The notes: a model not told the origin generated them from the sequence alone. A stretch of 64,000 nucleotides of DNA from Hylemonella sp. (GCF_027532185.1 NZ_JAPZSV010000001.1:248001-312000); one strand, 5' to 3'; positions 1 through 13,915 are shown, numbered from the stretch's first letter. Numbers and translations: made by a program.

Positions 1-44
1 GCGCCGTCACCCCCCGCCACCCCGGGATCATCCCGAGGTCGGGC

Positions 45-1328
45 TCAGCCCTGGGCCGCCTGCCGCCAGGCGTCGAGCGCGGCCGCAGCATCCTCGCGCT
101 GTTCCGCCAGCCGGGCCAGGGCCGCCCAGGCGCGCCGACGCAGGGCCTCGTCCTTGAGCTGGGTCAGGGCCTGGCGCAGCAGCTGCTGGGCCTTGCCCCA
201 GAGCTGCAGGTGCATGCAGGCCACACCCGCCAAGTACTGCAGCAGCGGCTCACGCGGGTTGCCGAGCTGGGCTGCCTCGATGCGCGCCAGCCAGGCCGCG
301 TCAGGTTGCCCCGGTGTCTGGTGAAAGCCGCGCTCGAGCAGCAGCACAAGCCGCAGGCGCAGCTCCTGCGGCAGGGTGGACGCGGGCCGCACCAGTTGCT
401 CCCACACCGGCAACAGCCACTGCTGCGCCAGCGCAAAGTCCCCCCCTAGCGCGAGCATGCGCTCGCCAGCCTGCAGCGCCACCTCGGGCATGCCACGCTC
501 GGCGGTGTCGAGCTGCTCCCAGACTTTCTGCAGCTGGGCCGGGTCATGCGTGCCGCGCAGCAGCTCCAAGGCCAAGCCACGCACGATGCTGCGCGCGGCC
601 GATTCGGAAAACGCGCGGTGCTTGCCCAGCAGACGCACCGTCTCCAGCGCGGCACGGAACTGCCCCGCCAGACGGGTCACGCGCAGACGCAGACGCAGCG
701 CCAACGTACGACGCGCCACGCCCTGGGGTAGCTCGTCCAGGCGCTGCAGCGCGGCCTGTACATCGCGGTCATCGAAGGCCCAGCGCGCCACGCGCAGCTG
801 CACGCCTTCGCGCACCTCCTGGGCGTCGCGGCCTCGGCCCTGGGTCAGGGCCAGCGCAGAACGCGCATGGTCATCGCGGCCAGCCCGGTCCTGCAAGGCA
901 TGGGCGCATTCAGCGGCCAGCAGATGGGCCAGCGCCATCAGGCGCGTGCCATGCGCCAGCGCCTGTTCGCCGCGCGCCAGCGCCTCGGTCTGCACCACCA
1001 CGTTCTCGGCCGCCTTGCGCGCCCGGATGAAGCGGCCTGCGGCCAGATGAGACATGGCGTCAAGCAGCCCCTGCAGCTGCGTGCGCTCCTGATGGCGGCG
1101 GCGCCAGCGCCGCGCCTCGGCAGGCAGGGCCAGCAGCAGAGACAAGCCGCGCAGCGCCGCGTAGAGCAGCACGAAGGCCGCGAACAGCACCAGCAGCACG
1201 AGGTTGAGTGAGAAGTCCAGGCGGTAGGGCGGCCAGAACAGCGTGACCGTGCCCTGGTTGTTGCCCGCGAACAGCGCCAGCCCTGCCGCCAGGGCAAAGA
1301 GGGCCAGGAACCAGAGCAGATTGCGCAT
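45..1328 (-). CDS. hemY: HemY-like inner-membrane TPR protein of haem synthesis cluster
   Basis: 427 aa. Two hydrophobic segments stand at the N-terminus (about residues 3-21 and 41-67), with the HemY_N-type stretch NNQGTVTLFWPPYRLDFS between them, followed by a long alanine/leucine-rich helical region of the TPR type. This is the proteobacterial HemY found at the end of hemCDXY operons; it is not the oxygen-dependent protoporphyrinogen oxidase that bears the same name in Gram-positives. Its biochemical role is unsettled in the literature. It starts 18 bp after the hemX stop, so it is very likely co-transcribed with hemC-hemD-hemX. It ends 44 bp from the window edge; nothing can be said about what follows. 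Confidence 0.9.
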   Translation of the reverse strand: MRNLLWFLALFALAAGLALFAGNNQGTVTLFWPPYRLDFSLNLVLLVLFAAFVLLYAALRGLSLLLALPAEARRWRRRHQERTQLQGLLDAMSHLAAGRFIRARKAAENVVVQTEALARGEQALAHGTRLMALAHLLAAECAHALQDRAGRDDHARSALALTQGRGRDAQEVREGVQLRVARWAFDDRDVQAALQRLDELPQGVARRTLALRLRLRVTRLAGQFRAALETVRLLGKHRAFSESAARSIVRGLALELLRGTHDPAQLQKVWEQLDTAERGMPEVALQAGERMLALGGDFALAQQWLLPVWEQLVRPASTLPQELRLRLVLLLERGFHQTPGQPDAAWLARIEAAQLGNPREPLLQYLAGVACMHLQLWGKAQQLLRQALTQLKDEALRRRAWAALARLAEQREDAAAALDAWRQAAQG

Positions 1329-1346
1329 GGCGTCCGCCTCCTGCGC

Positions 1347-2429
1347 TCAGCGTCCGGGCGCCACAGCCGCCAGCGCGGCCAGGGTCTCGTCGGCGCGTGG
1401 CAGCTCCACGCTCTGCATCTGGCTGCGTGTCTGCTGCAGCAACTCGGCGGCCACACGCGTGCGGCGCGCGCTGGCATCGAAATATTTGCCTAGGGTGTTG
1501 GCCGCCTTGAGCAGGTCGGCACGCGTAGCCTCCGGCTGACGTGCCAGCAGGCCCAGGCGCGCATTGAGCAGCAGCAGCTTGTAGTTCTCCCGCACGAAGA
1601 AGGACTGCTCGGGTGTCAGCAGCACGGCTTCGGGCGTGTCGATGCGACTCACGCGCACCAGACCGCGCAACTCATCGAGCACATGCTGCAGCGTGCGCTG
1701 CCACCAGGCCTGCAGGGGGTTCTCGCTGCGCGACACCGGCGGCGCAACCGGCGCCGGTGCGACGCCGACCGCATTGGCCAGAGGCAGCTCGTCGGCCAGG
1801 CGCACCAGTTCATCGAGCCGCGCCAACAGCGTGGGCGTGTCGGCGATGGGGGTGGACTTGATACGCGCCATGTCGCGGGCCAGCGCGCGCTGCACCGGGG
1901 CTAGGCGGGCCTGCGGAGCCCGCTGCACCCGCTGCTCGGCGGTGCGCAGGGCCGCCAGCAGGGGCTCCATGCTGCCGGTCAGCTGGGCCTGCTGCTGGGC
2001 CAGGCGGATGGCGGACTCGATGTCCACCACCAGATTCTCGTCGCGGGTGCGCGAGAGGCTCTGCATCAACTCTTCGAGCTGGCTGCGCTGCAGGGCCACT
2101 TCACCCAGCCGCGCTTCGAGCACGGCCTGGCGCGCGGCCAGGTTGCGCTCCTGCTCCTGGGTCTGACGCACCAGGGTGCGCGCCTCGGCCGCCGTGGCCG
2201 CCGCCTCGGTGGTCTGGCGGGTCAGCTGGTCCTGCAAGGTGGAGAGACGCTCCCAGAGCAGGCCGTTGAGCAGCAGCGCCAGAATGGCCAGCACACCCAG
2301 CGCCAGCACCAGGTTGCGCGACACGTGGGCCGCCGAAGGCTGTGCCCCGGCACTCGCCGTGGGTGCCGCGGCGGCAGGCGCAGCAGCGCCAGGGGTCTCG
2401 GGTGCTTCCAGGGGCTCGGGCGTGGTCAT
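1347..2429 (-). CDS. hemX: HemX-like membrane protein (uroporphyrinogen-III C-methyltransferase-like)
   Basis: 360 aa. An Ala/Pro-rich cytoplasmic tail (residues 1-35) precedes a single membrane helix (about 39-59), then a coiled-coil-forming stretch (about 61-125) and a mostly helical periplasmic domain. This is the HemX architecture. Databases often call it uroporphyrinogen-III C-methyltransferase, but no SAM-methyltransferase motif is visible, so that name should not be read as an enzyme assignment. The ATG overlaps the hemD stop (ATGA), which supports this start and translational coupling. Confidence 0.88.
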   Translation of the reverse strand: MTTPEPLEAPETPGAAAPAAAAPTASAGAQPSAAHVSRNLVLALGVLAILALLLNGLLWERLSTLQDQLTRQTTEAAATAAEARTLVRQTQEQERNLAARQAVLEARLGEVALQRSQLEELMQSLSRTRDENLVVDIESAIRLAQQQAQLTGSMEPLLAALRTAEQRVQRAPQARLAPVQRALARDMARIKSTPIADTPTLLARLDELVRLADELPLANAVGVAPAPVAPPVSRSENPLQAWWQRTLQHVLDELRGLVRVSRIDTPEAVLLTPEQSFFVRENYKLLLLNARLGLLARQPEATRADLLKAANTLGKYFDASARRTRVAAELLQQTRSQMQSVELPRADETLAALAAVAPGR

Positions 2430-3196
2430 TGGAAAGATTCTATCGAGGCCTGCACATCGGCCAAGGCCGGACGGGTCTCACGCACCTCGGCAAAACCTGC
2501 AGCCCGCGCCGCCTGCGCGATGCGCGCGTGCGTGGCCACGGCACGCGCGCGTCCCCAGTCCACGCCGGGCAGGCTGGCCTGCAGGTTGTGCACGGCTTCG
2601 CTGCTGCTGAAGAGCCAGACCGAGCCATCGCCAGCTGCGCCCAGCGCACGCTGCCGCTGCGCAGCATCGAGCACCGGTGCCTGGCGCTGGTAGCTGGCCA
2701 GGAAATCCACCGCACCGCCGGCCGCGCGCACCTGGCGTGCAAACCAGTCGCGGCCTGCGCCTTCGCTGCTGTGGCCCGCGGCGTCGGCCCCGCGCACGAC
2801 GAGCACGCGCACGCCGGGCCGGATGCGCTGCGCCACCAGGGACCAGAGCGCTTCGGAATCGAACTGCGGGGCATCCTCAGGCGGCGCCACGATCTGTTGC
2901 GTCGGCACACCCGCCTGCCGCAGTGCGCGCACCGTACCCGGCCCCGTGGCCCAGGCCTCGCAGGGCGTGCGGTCACCCGCCGGACGAACCGCATGAAAGC
3001 CTTCCACGGCATTGGCGCTCACGAACATCACACCGAGATAGCGATCGAGTTCTTGCCAGGCCTGGCGCAGGGCCGCCGGATCGGGTGCTGGCGCAATCGC
3101 AATCAGCGGCAGGGCCCAGGGCTCGTGCCCGGCCTGCTGCAACGCCTGCACCCAGTCCTGCGCTTCACGCTGCGGGCGCGTGACGACGACGCGCAT
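2426..3196 (-). CDS. hemD: Uroporphyrinogen-III synthase
   Basis: 256 aa. The N-terminus MRVVVTRPQREAQDW is the typical HemD opening, and the gene lies directly between hemC and hemX. HemD closes and inverts ring D of hydroxymethylbilane to give uroporphyrinogen III in the cytoplasm. The family is poorly conserved, so the call leans on the start motif, length and position. A TTG at 3205 overlaps the hemC stop and could add three residues, but the ATG at 3196 gives the canonical N-terminus and is preferred. Confidence 0.92.
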   Translation of the reverse strand: MRVVVTRPQREAQDWVQALQQAGHEPWALPLIAIAPAPDPAALRQAWQELDRYLGVMFVSANAVEGFHAVRPAGDRTPCEAWATGPGTVRALRQAGVPTQQIVAPPEDAPQFDSEALWSLVAQRIRPGVRVLVVRGADAAGHSSEGAGRDWFARQVRAAGGAVDFLASYQRQAPVLDAAQRQRALGAAGDGSVWLFSSSEAVHNLQASLPGVDWGRARAVATHARIAQAARAAGFAEVRETRPALADVQASIESFQ

Positions 3197-3201
3197 GGCG
3201 C

Positions 3202-4131
3202 TCAATGCGCTCCGCTGTCCAGCGTACCGCCGACCCGCAGCACACCCTGGCGCAGCTGCGTGGCCACCTGCAGGCCCAGGGCTTCGGCCGCGGCCAGATC
3301 GGCCGCGGGCGCTGCGGCCTGCGCTCGCACCAGGGGAATGCGACCCTCAGGATCGCCCCAGGCGGCCTGCAGGCTCAAGGTGGCGCCATCCAGCGCGGCA
3401 TAGGCCGCGAGCGGCATGGAACAGCTGCCGCCCATGGCGCGGCTAACCGCACGCTCGGCCGCCACACGCAGCCAGGTTCCCTGGTGCACCAGCGGCGCCA
3501 GGGCCTGCTGTACTTCGGGGCGGGCGCTTCGGATCTCGATGCCCAGGGCGCCCTGGCCGGCGGCTGGCAGCATTTCGCTGGGAGCAAAGACGGCGCGGAT
3601 GCGGTGCTCCAGATCCAGGCGCTTGAGGCCGGCGGCGGCCAGCACGATGGCGTCGTACTGGCCTTCGTCGAGCTTGCGCAGGCGCGTGTCCAGGTTGCCG
3701 CGCAGCGGCTCGATCTTCAGGTCCGGGCGGGCGGCTCGCAGCAGGGCCACGCGGCGCAGGCTGGAGGTGCCGACCACGGCGCCTTGCGGCAGCGCCGCCA
3801 GGCTGGTGTACTTCGGGGACACGAGGGCATCGCGCGGGTCTTCGCGCTCCATCACGCAGGCCAGCACAAAGCCCTGCGGCAGCTCCATGGGCACGTCCTT
3901 GAGCGAGTGCACCGCCAGGTCGGCCTGCCCCTCCTCCAGCGCGACTTCGAGCTCCTTGACGAACAGGCCCTTGCCGCCCACCTTGCTGAGCGAACGGTCC
4001 AGAATCTGGTCGCCCTTGGTGGTCATGCCCAGCAGCGTCACCGTATGCCCCTGCTGTTCCAGCAGGGCCTTCACATGCTCGGCCTGCCAGAGAGCGAGGC
4101 GGCTTTCGCGGGTGGCAATCGTCAGTTTCAT
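3202..4131 (-). CDS. hemC: Hydroxymethylbilane synthase (porphobilinogen deaminase)
   Basis: 309 aa, normal family length. It polymerises four porphobilinogens into hydroxymethylbilane. Visible features: opening [20 protein letters not shown], the HSLKDVP motif with catalytic Asp79, [11 protein letters not shown], and [12 protein letters not shown] with Cys237, the dipyrromethane cofactor attachment site. An in-frame ATG at 4149 would add six residues, but the canonical start is 4131. The gene is divergent from ppc with 116 bp between the start codons. Confidence 0.97.
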   Translation of the reverse strand: MKLTIATRESRLALWQAEHVKALLEQQGHTVTLLGMTTKGDQILDRSLSKVGGKGLFVKELEVALEEGQADLAVHSLKDVPMELPQGFVLACVMEREDPRDALVSPKYTSLAALPQGAVVGTSSLRRVALLRAARPDLKIEPLRGNLDTRLRKLDEGQYDAIVLAAAGLKRLDLEHRIRAVFAPSEMLPAAGQGALGIEIRSARPEVQQALAPLVHQGTWLRVAAERAVSRAMGGSCSMPLAAYAALDGATLSLQAAWGDPEGRIPLVRAQAAAPAADLAAAEALGLQVATQLRQGVLRVGGTLDSGAH

Positions 4132-4247
4132 GCGGTGTGCGACTTTCATTCGTGGGATCGCCGATTCATCAGTCGTGAATCACAGACTCATCAGCATGGC
4201 GACGATGCTAGCATGGCACCGCACTGCAACACCTCGACACTCCAGCC

Positions 4248-7043
<2,796 letters not shown>

Positions 7044-7081
7044 TTCCCACCGATCCATCTCGGATGTGGAGGGAGAGAGCG

Positions 7082-7468
7082 ATGTTCGAACTGGTCGACA
7101 CAGGTGAACTGATCATCATGGCCCTCTTGGCAGGGCTTGCGATCTTCATTCTGTGGGAATCATTCAAACGAGAGCGGCCGGCATCCCGCAGCACCTCCTC
7201 CGTGCCGGGACAAACGGCCGCAGAGCTCGGCCTGTTGGTCGGGGCGGGTGTTGTTGCAGTGATGGGAGTACTGGCGCTGCTGGATCCCACCGACCCGCCG
7301 CGGAGTGGACGATATGCCTTCTTTTGGAATGCACTGGTCGGCGCATTCGGCCAAGTGGGTATTGCGGTCACCCTCTGGATCACTGCCGCTCTCACGCTTT
7401 ATGTTTGGCACGCGCGCCGACAAGCCAGGCTCAGCTCACCTCAGAGACAAACTCAGTCCGGCCGATAA
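7082..7468 (+). CDS. Small integral membrane protein, function unknown
   Basis: 128 aa. I do not recognise the family. Three hydrophobic segments are visible: one near the start (ELIIMALLAGLAIFILW), one in the middle (LGLLVGAGVVAVMGVLALL) and one near the end (VGIAVTLWITAALTLYVW), with a basic C-terminal tail. The ATG at 7082 is chosen because GGAGGGAGAG stands just before it; a longer frame back to 7040 lacks such a site. Base composition is less GC-rich than in ppc. The last 16 bases overlap the convergent queD. Confidence 0.6.
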   Translation: MFELVDTGELIIMALLAGLAIFILWESFKRERPASRSTSSVPGQTAAELGLLVGAGVVAVMGVLALLDPTDPPRSGRYAFFWNALVGAFGQVGIAVTLWITAALTLYVWHARRQARLSSPQRQTQSGR

Positions 7469-7815
7469 ACGCACTTGTCACCCAGAGCCTGCCGCTCCAC
7501 CGTCACCGCCGAAAGTCCGGGCACCTTGGGCTGCAATTCCTTCCAGATGAAGGTGCAGAGGTTCTCCAGTGTGGGGATGCCCAGGCCATCGACCTCATCC
7601 AGAAAGTGGTGGTCCAGCTTCTCGCGCAGGCCCTCGATCTCGCGGCGTACATAGCCCAGGTCCAGCACCATGCCCGACTGGCCTTGTCGCTCCCCACGGA
7701 CAAAGACCTCCGCGTAATAAGTGTGGCCATGAACCCGTCGGCTTCCCTCGGCCTCGATCTCACGGCGCAGGGTGTGGGCGGCGTCAAAGAAAAAACGCTG
7801 GCTGATCTCGTACAT
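7453..7815 (-). CDS. queD: 6-carboxytetrahydropterin synthase (QueD family), nucleophile Cys replaced
   Basis: 120 aa. QueD converts dihydroneopterin triphosphate to 6-carboxy-5,6,7,8-tetrahydropterin in the queuosine / 7-deazaguanine pathway. Zinc ligands are visible as His14 (DAAH) and His29/His31 (VHGH). Asp-His of LDHHF (about 70-71) and a late Glu (VERQALGDK) fit the active site. The family's catalytic Cys, four residues before HGH, is a serine here (GSRRVHGH, Ser25), which is unusual. The start ATG shares a base with the queE stop (TGATG), so the two are one operon. The 3' end overlaps the upstream convergent gene by 16 bp. Confidence 0.85.
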   Translation of the reverse strand: MYEISQRFFFDAAHTLRREIEAEGSRRVHGHTYYAEVFVRGERQGQSGMVLDLGYVRREIEGLREKLDHHFLDEVDGLGIPTLENLCTFIWKELQPKVPGLSAVTVERQALGDKCVYRPD

Positions 7816-8450
7816 CAACGGATTCCGATCATCTTGTGCGACTGGATGCCCAGCCGCCATTGCGGGTGTTGCTGGCAGTAGCGAATAGCACGTTCGGTGT
7901 TGGCCACGCGATCCGGCCCGTCCATGGGCTGGAGGAAGAAGTGCTGGAAGTCCAGCCCGGCAAAACGCGCCGGGTCGGCCTGGACCTGCGGGTAGACCAG
8001 CTTGAGCTCGTGCCCGCGCGTGAGCACCACCTCGGCATCGGCCTTGGGGCTGACACAGATCCAGTCCAGGCCCGGCGGGGCCGGTTGCGTACCGTTGGTT
8101 TCCACGGCAATCGTGAAGCCACGCGCGTGCAGGGCCGCGGTCAACGCCTCGTCCACCTGCAGGAGCGGCTCACCACCGGTCAGCACCACGTAACGACCGG
8201 CAAGGCCCTGGGGCTCCCAGGCCTTTTCAATCGCGTCCGCCAGCGCATCGGCATCGACGAACTTGCCGCCGCCCGTGCCATCCGTGCCCACGAAATCCGT
8301 GTCGCAGAAGCTGCAGACCGCCGTCGCGCGGTCTTCTTCCCGTCCGCTCCAGAGATTGCAGCCTGCGAAGCGGCAGAACACCGCGGCCCGGCCGGACTGG
8401 GCGCCTTCGCCTTGCAGGGTGTAGAAGATCTCTTTGACGGAGTAGGTCAT
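7815..8450 (-). CDS. queE: 7-carboxy-7-deazaguanine synthase (radical SAM)
   Basis: 211 aa. QueE rearranges carboxytetrahydropterin to 7-carboxy-7-deazaguanine using SAM and a [4Fe-4S] cluster. The cysteines Cys31, Cys46 and Cys49 form the C-x14-C-x2-C cluster motif of the proteobacterial QueE type rather than the usual radical-SAM Cx3Cx2C. EIFYTLQGEG and LTGGEPLLQ are also typical. The start at 8450 is chosen because MTYSVKEIFYTLQGEG is the family N-terminus; upstream in-frame sequence belongs to the intergenic repeat. No strong Shine-Dalgarno sequence is visible. Translationally coupled to queD. Confidence 0.93.
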   Translation of the reverse strand: MTYSVKEIFYTLQGEGAQSGRAAVFCRFAGCNLWSGREEDRATAVCSFCDTDFVGTDGTGGGKFVDADALADAIEKAWEPQGLAGRYVVLTGGEPLLQVDEALTAALHARGFTIAVETNGTQPAPPGLDWICVSPKADAEVVLTRGHELKLVYPQVQADPARFAGLDFQHFFLQPMDGPDRVANTERAIRYCQQHPQWRLGIQSHKMIGIR

Positions 8451-8502
8451 AAGGAGTGGATTTTCGCAGGTCTCTGCCTCCTGCGTCCGGGCGGCGTGGT
8501 TT

Positions 8503-8672
8503 GGCCGGGATGTGCGCCCGGCGGCGCAGTTCCTTTTCTTTGTCTCGCCAAAGAAAAGGAACCAAAAGAAAGGCGACCCTGGTGTCTGTGACCCCGGCTT
8601 TGCCGGGGCAACCTGCGATGCTCGCGCCAGGCGGGAGCCGCGCAAACTCGGCTAACGCCACAAACATGCGCG
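8503..8672 (+). repeat. Intergenic palindromic repeat, copy A
   Basis: Copy A of a ~170 bp element. It carries a perfect 13-bp stem (8529-8541 with 8550-8562, loop of 8). It is followed by CAAAAGAAAGGCGA and, further on, GCGCAAACTCG and CAAACATGCGCG, all of which recur in reverse orientation in copy B at 8751-8917. It sits in the 525-bp gap between the divergent queE and rarA, where no gene is seen. I recall similar hairpin elements scattered through Comamonadaceae genomes. Confidence 0.75.
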
Positions 8673-8750
8673 TCTCTTGATCCGCCTGCCGCTGCGCTTC
8701 TCGGCACAGACACAAGGGCGGGGATACCAACAGCCGGAACTCAACAAGGG

Positions 8751-8917
8751 GCGCGCATGTTTGAGCGCAGCGAGTTTGCGCGCACCCCGCTTAGACCGAG
8801 CAACGCAGCGTGCCCGCAGCGCAGCGCAGGGCCGACGAATCCGGCTCGCCTTTCTTTTGGGTACTTTTCTTTGGCGAAGCAAAGAAAAGTACCTCGCCCG
8901 CCGGGGCGAGACCCGGC
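8751..8917 (-). repeat. Intergenic palindromic repeat, copy B (inverted relative to A)
   Basis: Reverse-oriented homologue of the element at 8503-8672. Its stem (8860-8872 with 8881-8893, loop of 8) is again 13 bp and perfect, though the outer pairs differ: GTTCC/GGAAC in A is GGTAC/GTACC here. Both arms changed together, so pairing is kept. The stretch between the copies (8673-8750) shows no gene or clear signal. Confidence 0.75.
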
Positions 8918-8975
8918 ATGCCACGCCAGCCAGCACGATCAGAGGAACAAAACCAGACCCCATAGAATCCCCGCC

Positions 8976-10277
8976 ATGCCCCGCGAGCAAGCCGCCTTAC
9001 ATCAACCCCTCCCCGAACGCCTGCGCCCGAAAATCCTGGGCGAGGTGATCGGCCAGCAGCACCTGCTGGGTGAAGACATGCCGCTGCGCATCGCCTTCGA
9101 ATCGGGCCAGCCGCACAGCTGCATCCTCTGGGGGCCACCGGGCACGGGCAAGACCACGATTGCGCGGCTCATGGCCGATGCCTTTGGCGCACAGTTCATC
9201 AGCATCAGCGCGGTACTCGGCGGGGTGAAGGACATCCGCGAGGCCGTGGAACTGGCGCAGGTGGCGCTGGGCCAGGGCAAGCGCACCATCGTTTTCGTCG
9301 ACGAGGTGCATCGCTTCAACAAGAGCCAGCAGGACGCCTTCCTGCCGCACGTCGAATCCGGTCTCTTCACCTTCATCGGCGCGACCACCGAGAACCCCTC
9401 CTTCGAGGTCAACTCCGCCCTGCTCTCGCGCGCCGCGGTCTATGTGCTGCAATCGCTCAGCGAAGACGACCTGAAGCTGATTGTCCAGCGCGCACTGGAC
9501 ATCCAGGCCGTGCCGGCCATGGACGACGCCGCGCGCGACCGGCTCATCGCCTATGCCGATGGCGACGCGCGCCGCCTGCTCAATACACTCGAAACGCTGG
9601 CCGTAGCGGCCACCCAGCAGAAACAGGAACGCATCACCGACGACTGGCTGCTCAAGGTGCTGGGTGAGCGCATGCGTCGTTACGACAAGGGCGGCGAGCA
9701 GTTCTATGACACCATCAGCGCGTTGCACAAATCCGTGCGCGGCTCGGACCCCGATGCCTCGCTCTACTGGTTCGTGCGCATGCTCGACGGCGGTGCCGAT
9801 CCGCGCTATATGGCACGGCGACTGGTGCGTATGGCCAGTGAAGACATCGGCTTGGCCGACCCGCGCGCCCTGCGCCTGGCGCTGGATGCAGCCGAAGTCT
9901 ACGAGCGCCTGGGCTCGCCCGAAGGCGAGCTCGCGCTGGCCGAATGCGTGGTGTATCTGGCCGTCGCGCCCAAGAGCAACGCCGTCTACAAGGCCTACAA
10001 CGAGGCCAAGGCCTACATCAAGAAGGACGGCACCCGCCCGGTGCCCATGCACCTGCGCAATGCACCGACCCAGCTCATGAAAGAGCTGGATTACGGCAAG
10101 AACTACCGATATGCCCATGACGAAGAAGGGGCATTCGCGGCCGGCGAGAGCTATCTGCCCGAAGGCATGGCCGAGCCGGGTTTCTACCGACCTGTGGAAC
10201 GTGGCCTGGAGATCAAAATCGCCGAAAAGATGCGTACACTCCGCGCGCTCAACGAAAAAAGCCGGAACAAGCACTAA
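8976..10277 (+). CDS. rarA: Replication-associated recombination protein A (AAA+ ATPase)
   Basis: 433 aa. RarA/MgsA is a clamp-loader-like AAA+ ATPase acting at stalled replication forks. Walker A GPPGTGKT is at 53-60, Walker B VFVDEVH at 107-113, the sensor region GATTENPSFEVN follows, and the C-terminal part has the family sequence VYLAVAPKSNAVYKA. The start at 8976 gives MPREQAALHQPLPERLRP, the conserved start context; the longer in-frame extension back to 8757 is repeat DNA. In many proteobacteria rarA follows lolA; here lolA is 46 kb away, still behind ftsK. Confidence 0.95.
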   Translation: MPREQAALHQPLPERLRPKILGEVIGQQHLLGEDMPLRIAFESGQPHSCILWGPPGTGKTTIARLMADAFGAQFISISAVLGGVKDIREAVELAQVALGQGKRTIVFVDEVHRFNKSQQDAFLPHVESGLFTFIGATTENPSFEVNSALLSRAAVYVLQSLSEDDLKLIVQRALDIQAVPAMDDAARDRLIAYADGDARRLLNTLETLAVAATQQKQERITDDWLLKVLGERMRRYDKGGEQFYDTISALHKSVRGSDPDASLYWFVRMLDGGADPRYMARRLVRMASEDIGLADPRALRLALDAAEVYERLGSPEGELALAECVVYLAVAPKSNAVYKAYNEAKAYIKKDGTRPVPMHLRNAPTQLMKELDYGKNYRYAHDEEGAFAAGESYLPEGMAEPGFYRPVERGLEIKIAEKMRTLRALNEKSRNKH

Positions 10278-10339
10278 ACGCGACAACCTGCCACCCATGG
10301 CATGAAGCTTGCTGCAAGCAAACCAGTGACAGGTCACAC

Positions 10340-11260
10340 ATGGACATCTTTCTCCAACAAATCATCAACGGTCTGGTGCTGGGCAGCATGTATGCCCTGG
10401 TGGCCCTGGGCTACACCATGGTCTACGGCATCATCGGCCTGATCAACTTCGCCCATGGCGAAGTGCTCATGGTCGGCGCGCTCGTGAGCTGGACGGTCAT
10501 CGGCATCCTCCAGCCCCTGCTGCCGCCCTGGGCGGTGCTGATCATCGCCCTGCTCATCGCCTGCGCGCTTGCCGCGGCGCTGAACTACAGCATCGAGAAG
10601 GTGGCCTACCGGCCGCTGCGCAACAGCCCGCGCCTGGCGCCCCTGATCACGGCCATCGGCATGTCCATCCTGCTGCAGACGCTGGCCATGATCATCTGGA
10701 AGCCCAACTACAAGTCCTATCCCACGCTGCTGCCCAGCACACCCATCCAGATCGGCGGCGCCAGCATCACGCCCACGCAGATCATGATCCTCGTGACCAC
10801 CGTGGTCACGCTGGCTGCGCTGATGTGGCTGGTGCACGCCACCAAGCTGGGCCGGGCCATGCGCGCCACCGCCGAGAACCCGCGCGTGGCCGCGCTCATG
10901 GGCGTGCAGCCCGACCGCGTGATCTCGGCCACCTTCATCATCGGCGCCGTGCTGGCCGCGATTGCCGGGGTGATGTGGGCCAGCAACTACGGCACGGTAC
11001 AGCACAGCATGGGCTTCCTGCCCGGGCTCAAGGCCTTCACGGCCGCCGTCTTTGGCGGCATCGGCAATCTGGCCGGGGCCGTGGTGGGTGGCATCCTGCT
11101 CGGGCTGATCGAGTCCATCGGCGCTGGCTATATCGGCGACCTCACGGGTGGCGTGCTGGGCAGCCACTACACCGACATCTTTGCCTTCATCGTGCTGATC
11201 GCCGTGCTCACGCTGCGGCCCTCGGGTCTGCTCGGTGAGCGTGTCGCTGACCGAGCTTGA
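10340..11260 (+). CDS. livH: Branched-chain amino acid ABC transporter permease (LivH type)
   Basis: 306 aa hydrophobic permease with the LivH opening NGLVLGSMYALVALGYTMVYGIIGLINFAHGE split over several membrane helices, and the late loop AAVFGGIGNLAGAVVGG. It forms the membrane channel with LivM. It overlaps livM and heads a four-gene permease/ATPase set. A 12-bp palindrome GTGACAGGTCAC (10326-10337) lies right before the start codon and covers the likely ribosome-binding AGG. No periplasmic binding protein gene is adjacent, so the substrate (branched-chain amino acid or related compound) is an inference. Confidence 0.92.
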   Translation: MDIFLQQIINGLVLGSMYALVALGYTMVYGIIGLINFAHGEVLMVGALVSWTVIGILQPLLPPWAVLIIALLIACALAAALNYSIEKVAYRPLRNSPRLAPLITAIGMSILLQTLAMIIWKPNYKSYPTLLPSTPIQIGGASITPTQIMILVTTVVTLAALMWLVHATKLGRAMRATAENPRVAALMGVQPDRVISATFIIGAVLAAIAGVMWASNYGTVQHSMGFLPGLKAFTAAVFGGIGNLAGAVVGGILLGLIESIGAGYIGDLTGGVLGSHYTDIFAFIVLIAVLTLRPSGLLGERVADRA

Positions 11261-11268
11261 CGACGACC

Positions 11269-12362
<1,094 letters not shown>

Positions 12363-12366
<4 letters not shown>

Positions 12367-13159
12367 GCGTCGATACCCTGCTGCATGTCAGCGGCGTCTC
12401 CAAACGTTTCGGCGGTCTGCAGGCCCTCAATGACGTGCACCTGCGCATCGAGCGCGGCATGGTCTACGGCCTGATCGGGCCCAACGGCGCCGGCAAGACC
12501 ACCTTCTTCAACGTCATCACGGGCCTGTACACGCCCGACAGCGGCAAGTTCGAGCTCGCCGGCCGCGCCTACAAGCCCACGGCCGTGCACGAGGTGGCGC
12601 GCACCGGCATCGCACGCACCTTCCAGAACATCCGCCTCTTCGCCGACATGACGGCGCTGGAGAACGTGATGGTGGGCCGACATATCCGATCGTCTTCCGG
12701 CCTGCTGGGCGCCATCTTCCGCACCCGCGGCTTCGAGCAGGAAGAGGCCGACATCACACGCCGTGCCAACGAGTTGCTCGACTACGTGGGCATCGGCCAC
12801 CTCGGCGACTACAAGGCGCGCACCCTGAGCTACGGGGACCAGCGTCGCCTGGAGATCGCGCGGGCGCTGGCCACCGAGCCGCAGCTGCTGGCCCTGGACG
12901 AACCCGCTGCCGGCATGAACGCCACCGAAAAGGTCGAGCTGCGCGCCCTGATCGAACGCATCCGCAACGACGGCATCACCGTGCTGCTGATCGAGCACGA
13001 CGTCAAGCTGGTCATGGGACTGTGCGATCGCGTCACCGTGCTCGACTACGGCCGCCAGATCGCCGAGGGCACACCGGCCGAGGTGCAGAAGAACGAAAAA
13101 GTCATCGAGGCCTATCTGGGCCACGGCGGCGCCAAGACGGCCGCGGAGGCCACGGCATC

Positions 13160-13163
<4 letters not shown>
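12363..13163 (+). CDS. livG: Branched-chain amino acid ABC transporter ATP-binding protein (LivG type)
   Basis: 266 aa ABC ATPase. Walker A GPNGAGKTT is at 39-47, the LSYGDQRRLEIARAL signature near 155, and Walker B LLALDEPAAGMN follows. The Gln-loop sequence RTFQNIRLFADMTALENVMVG and the long insert after it are typical of LivG rather than LivF. Start and stop overlap livM and livF by four bases each, so all four genes are one transcript. Confidence 0.94.
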
Positions 13164-13885
<722 letters not shown>

Positions 13886-13915
13886 GGCAGCTGACGGCTG
13901 GGTTGGGTCGCCTCG

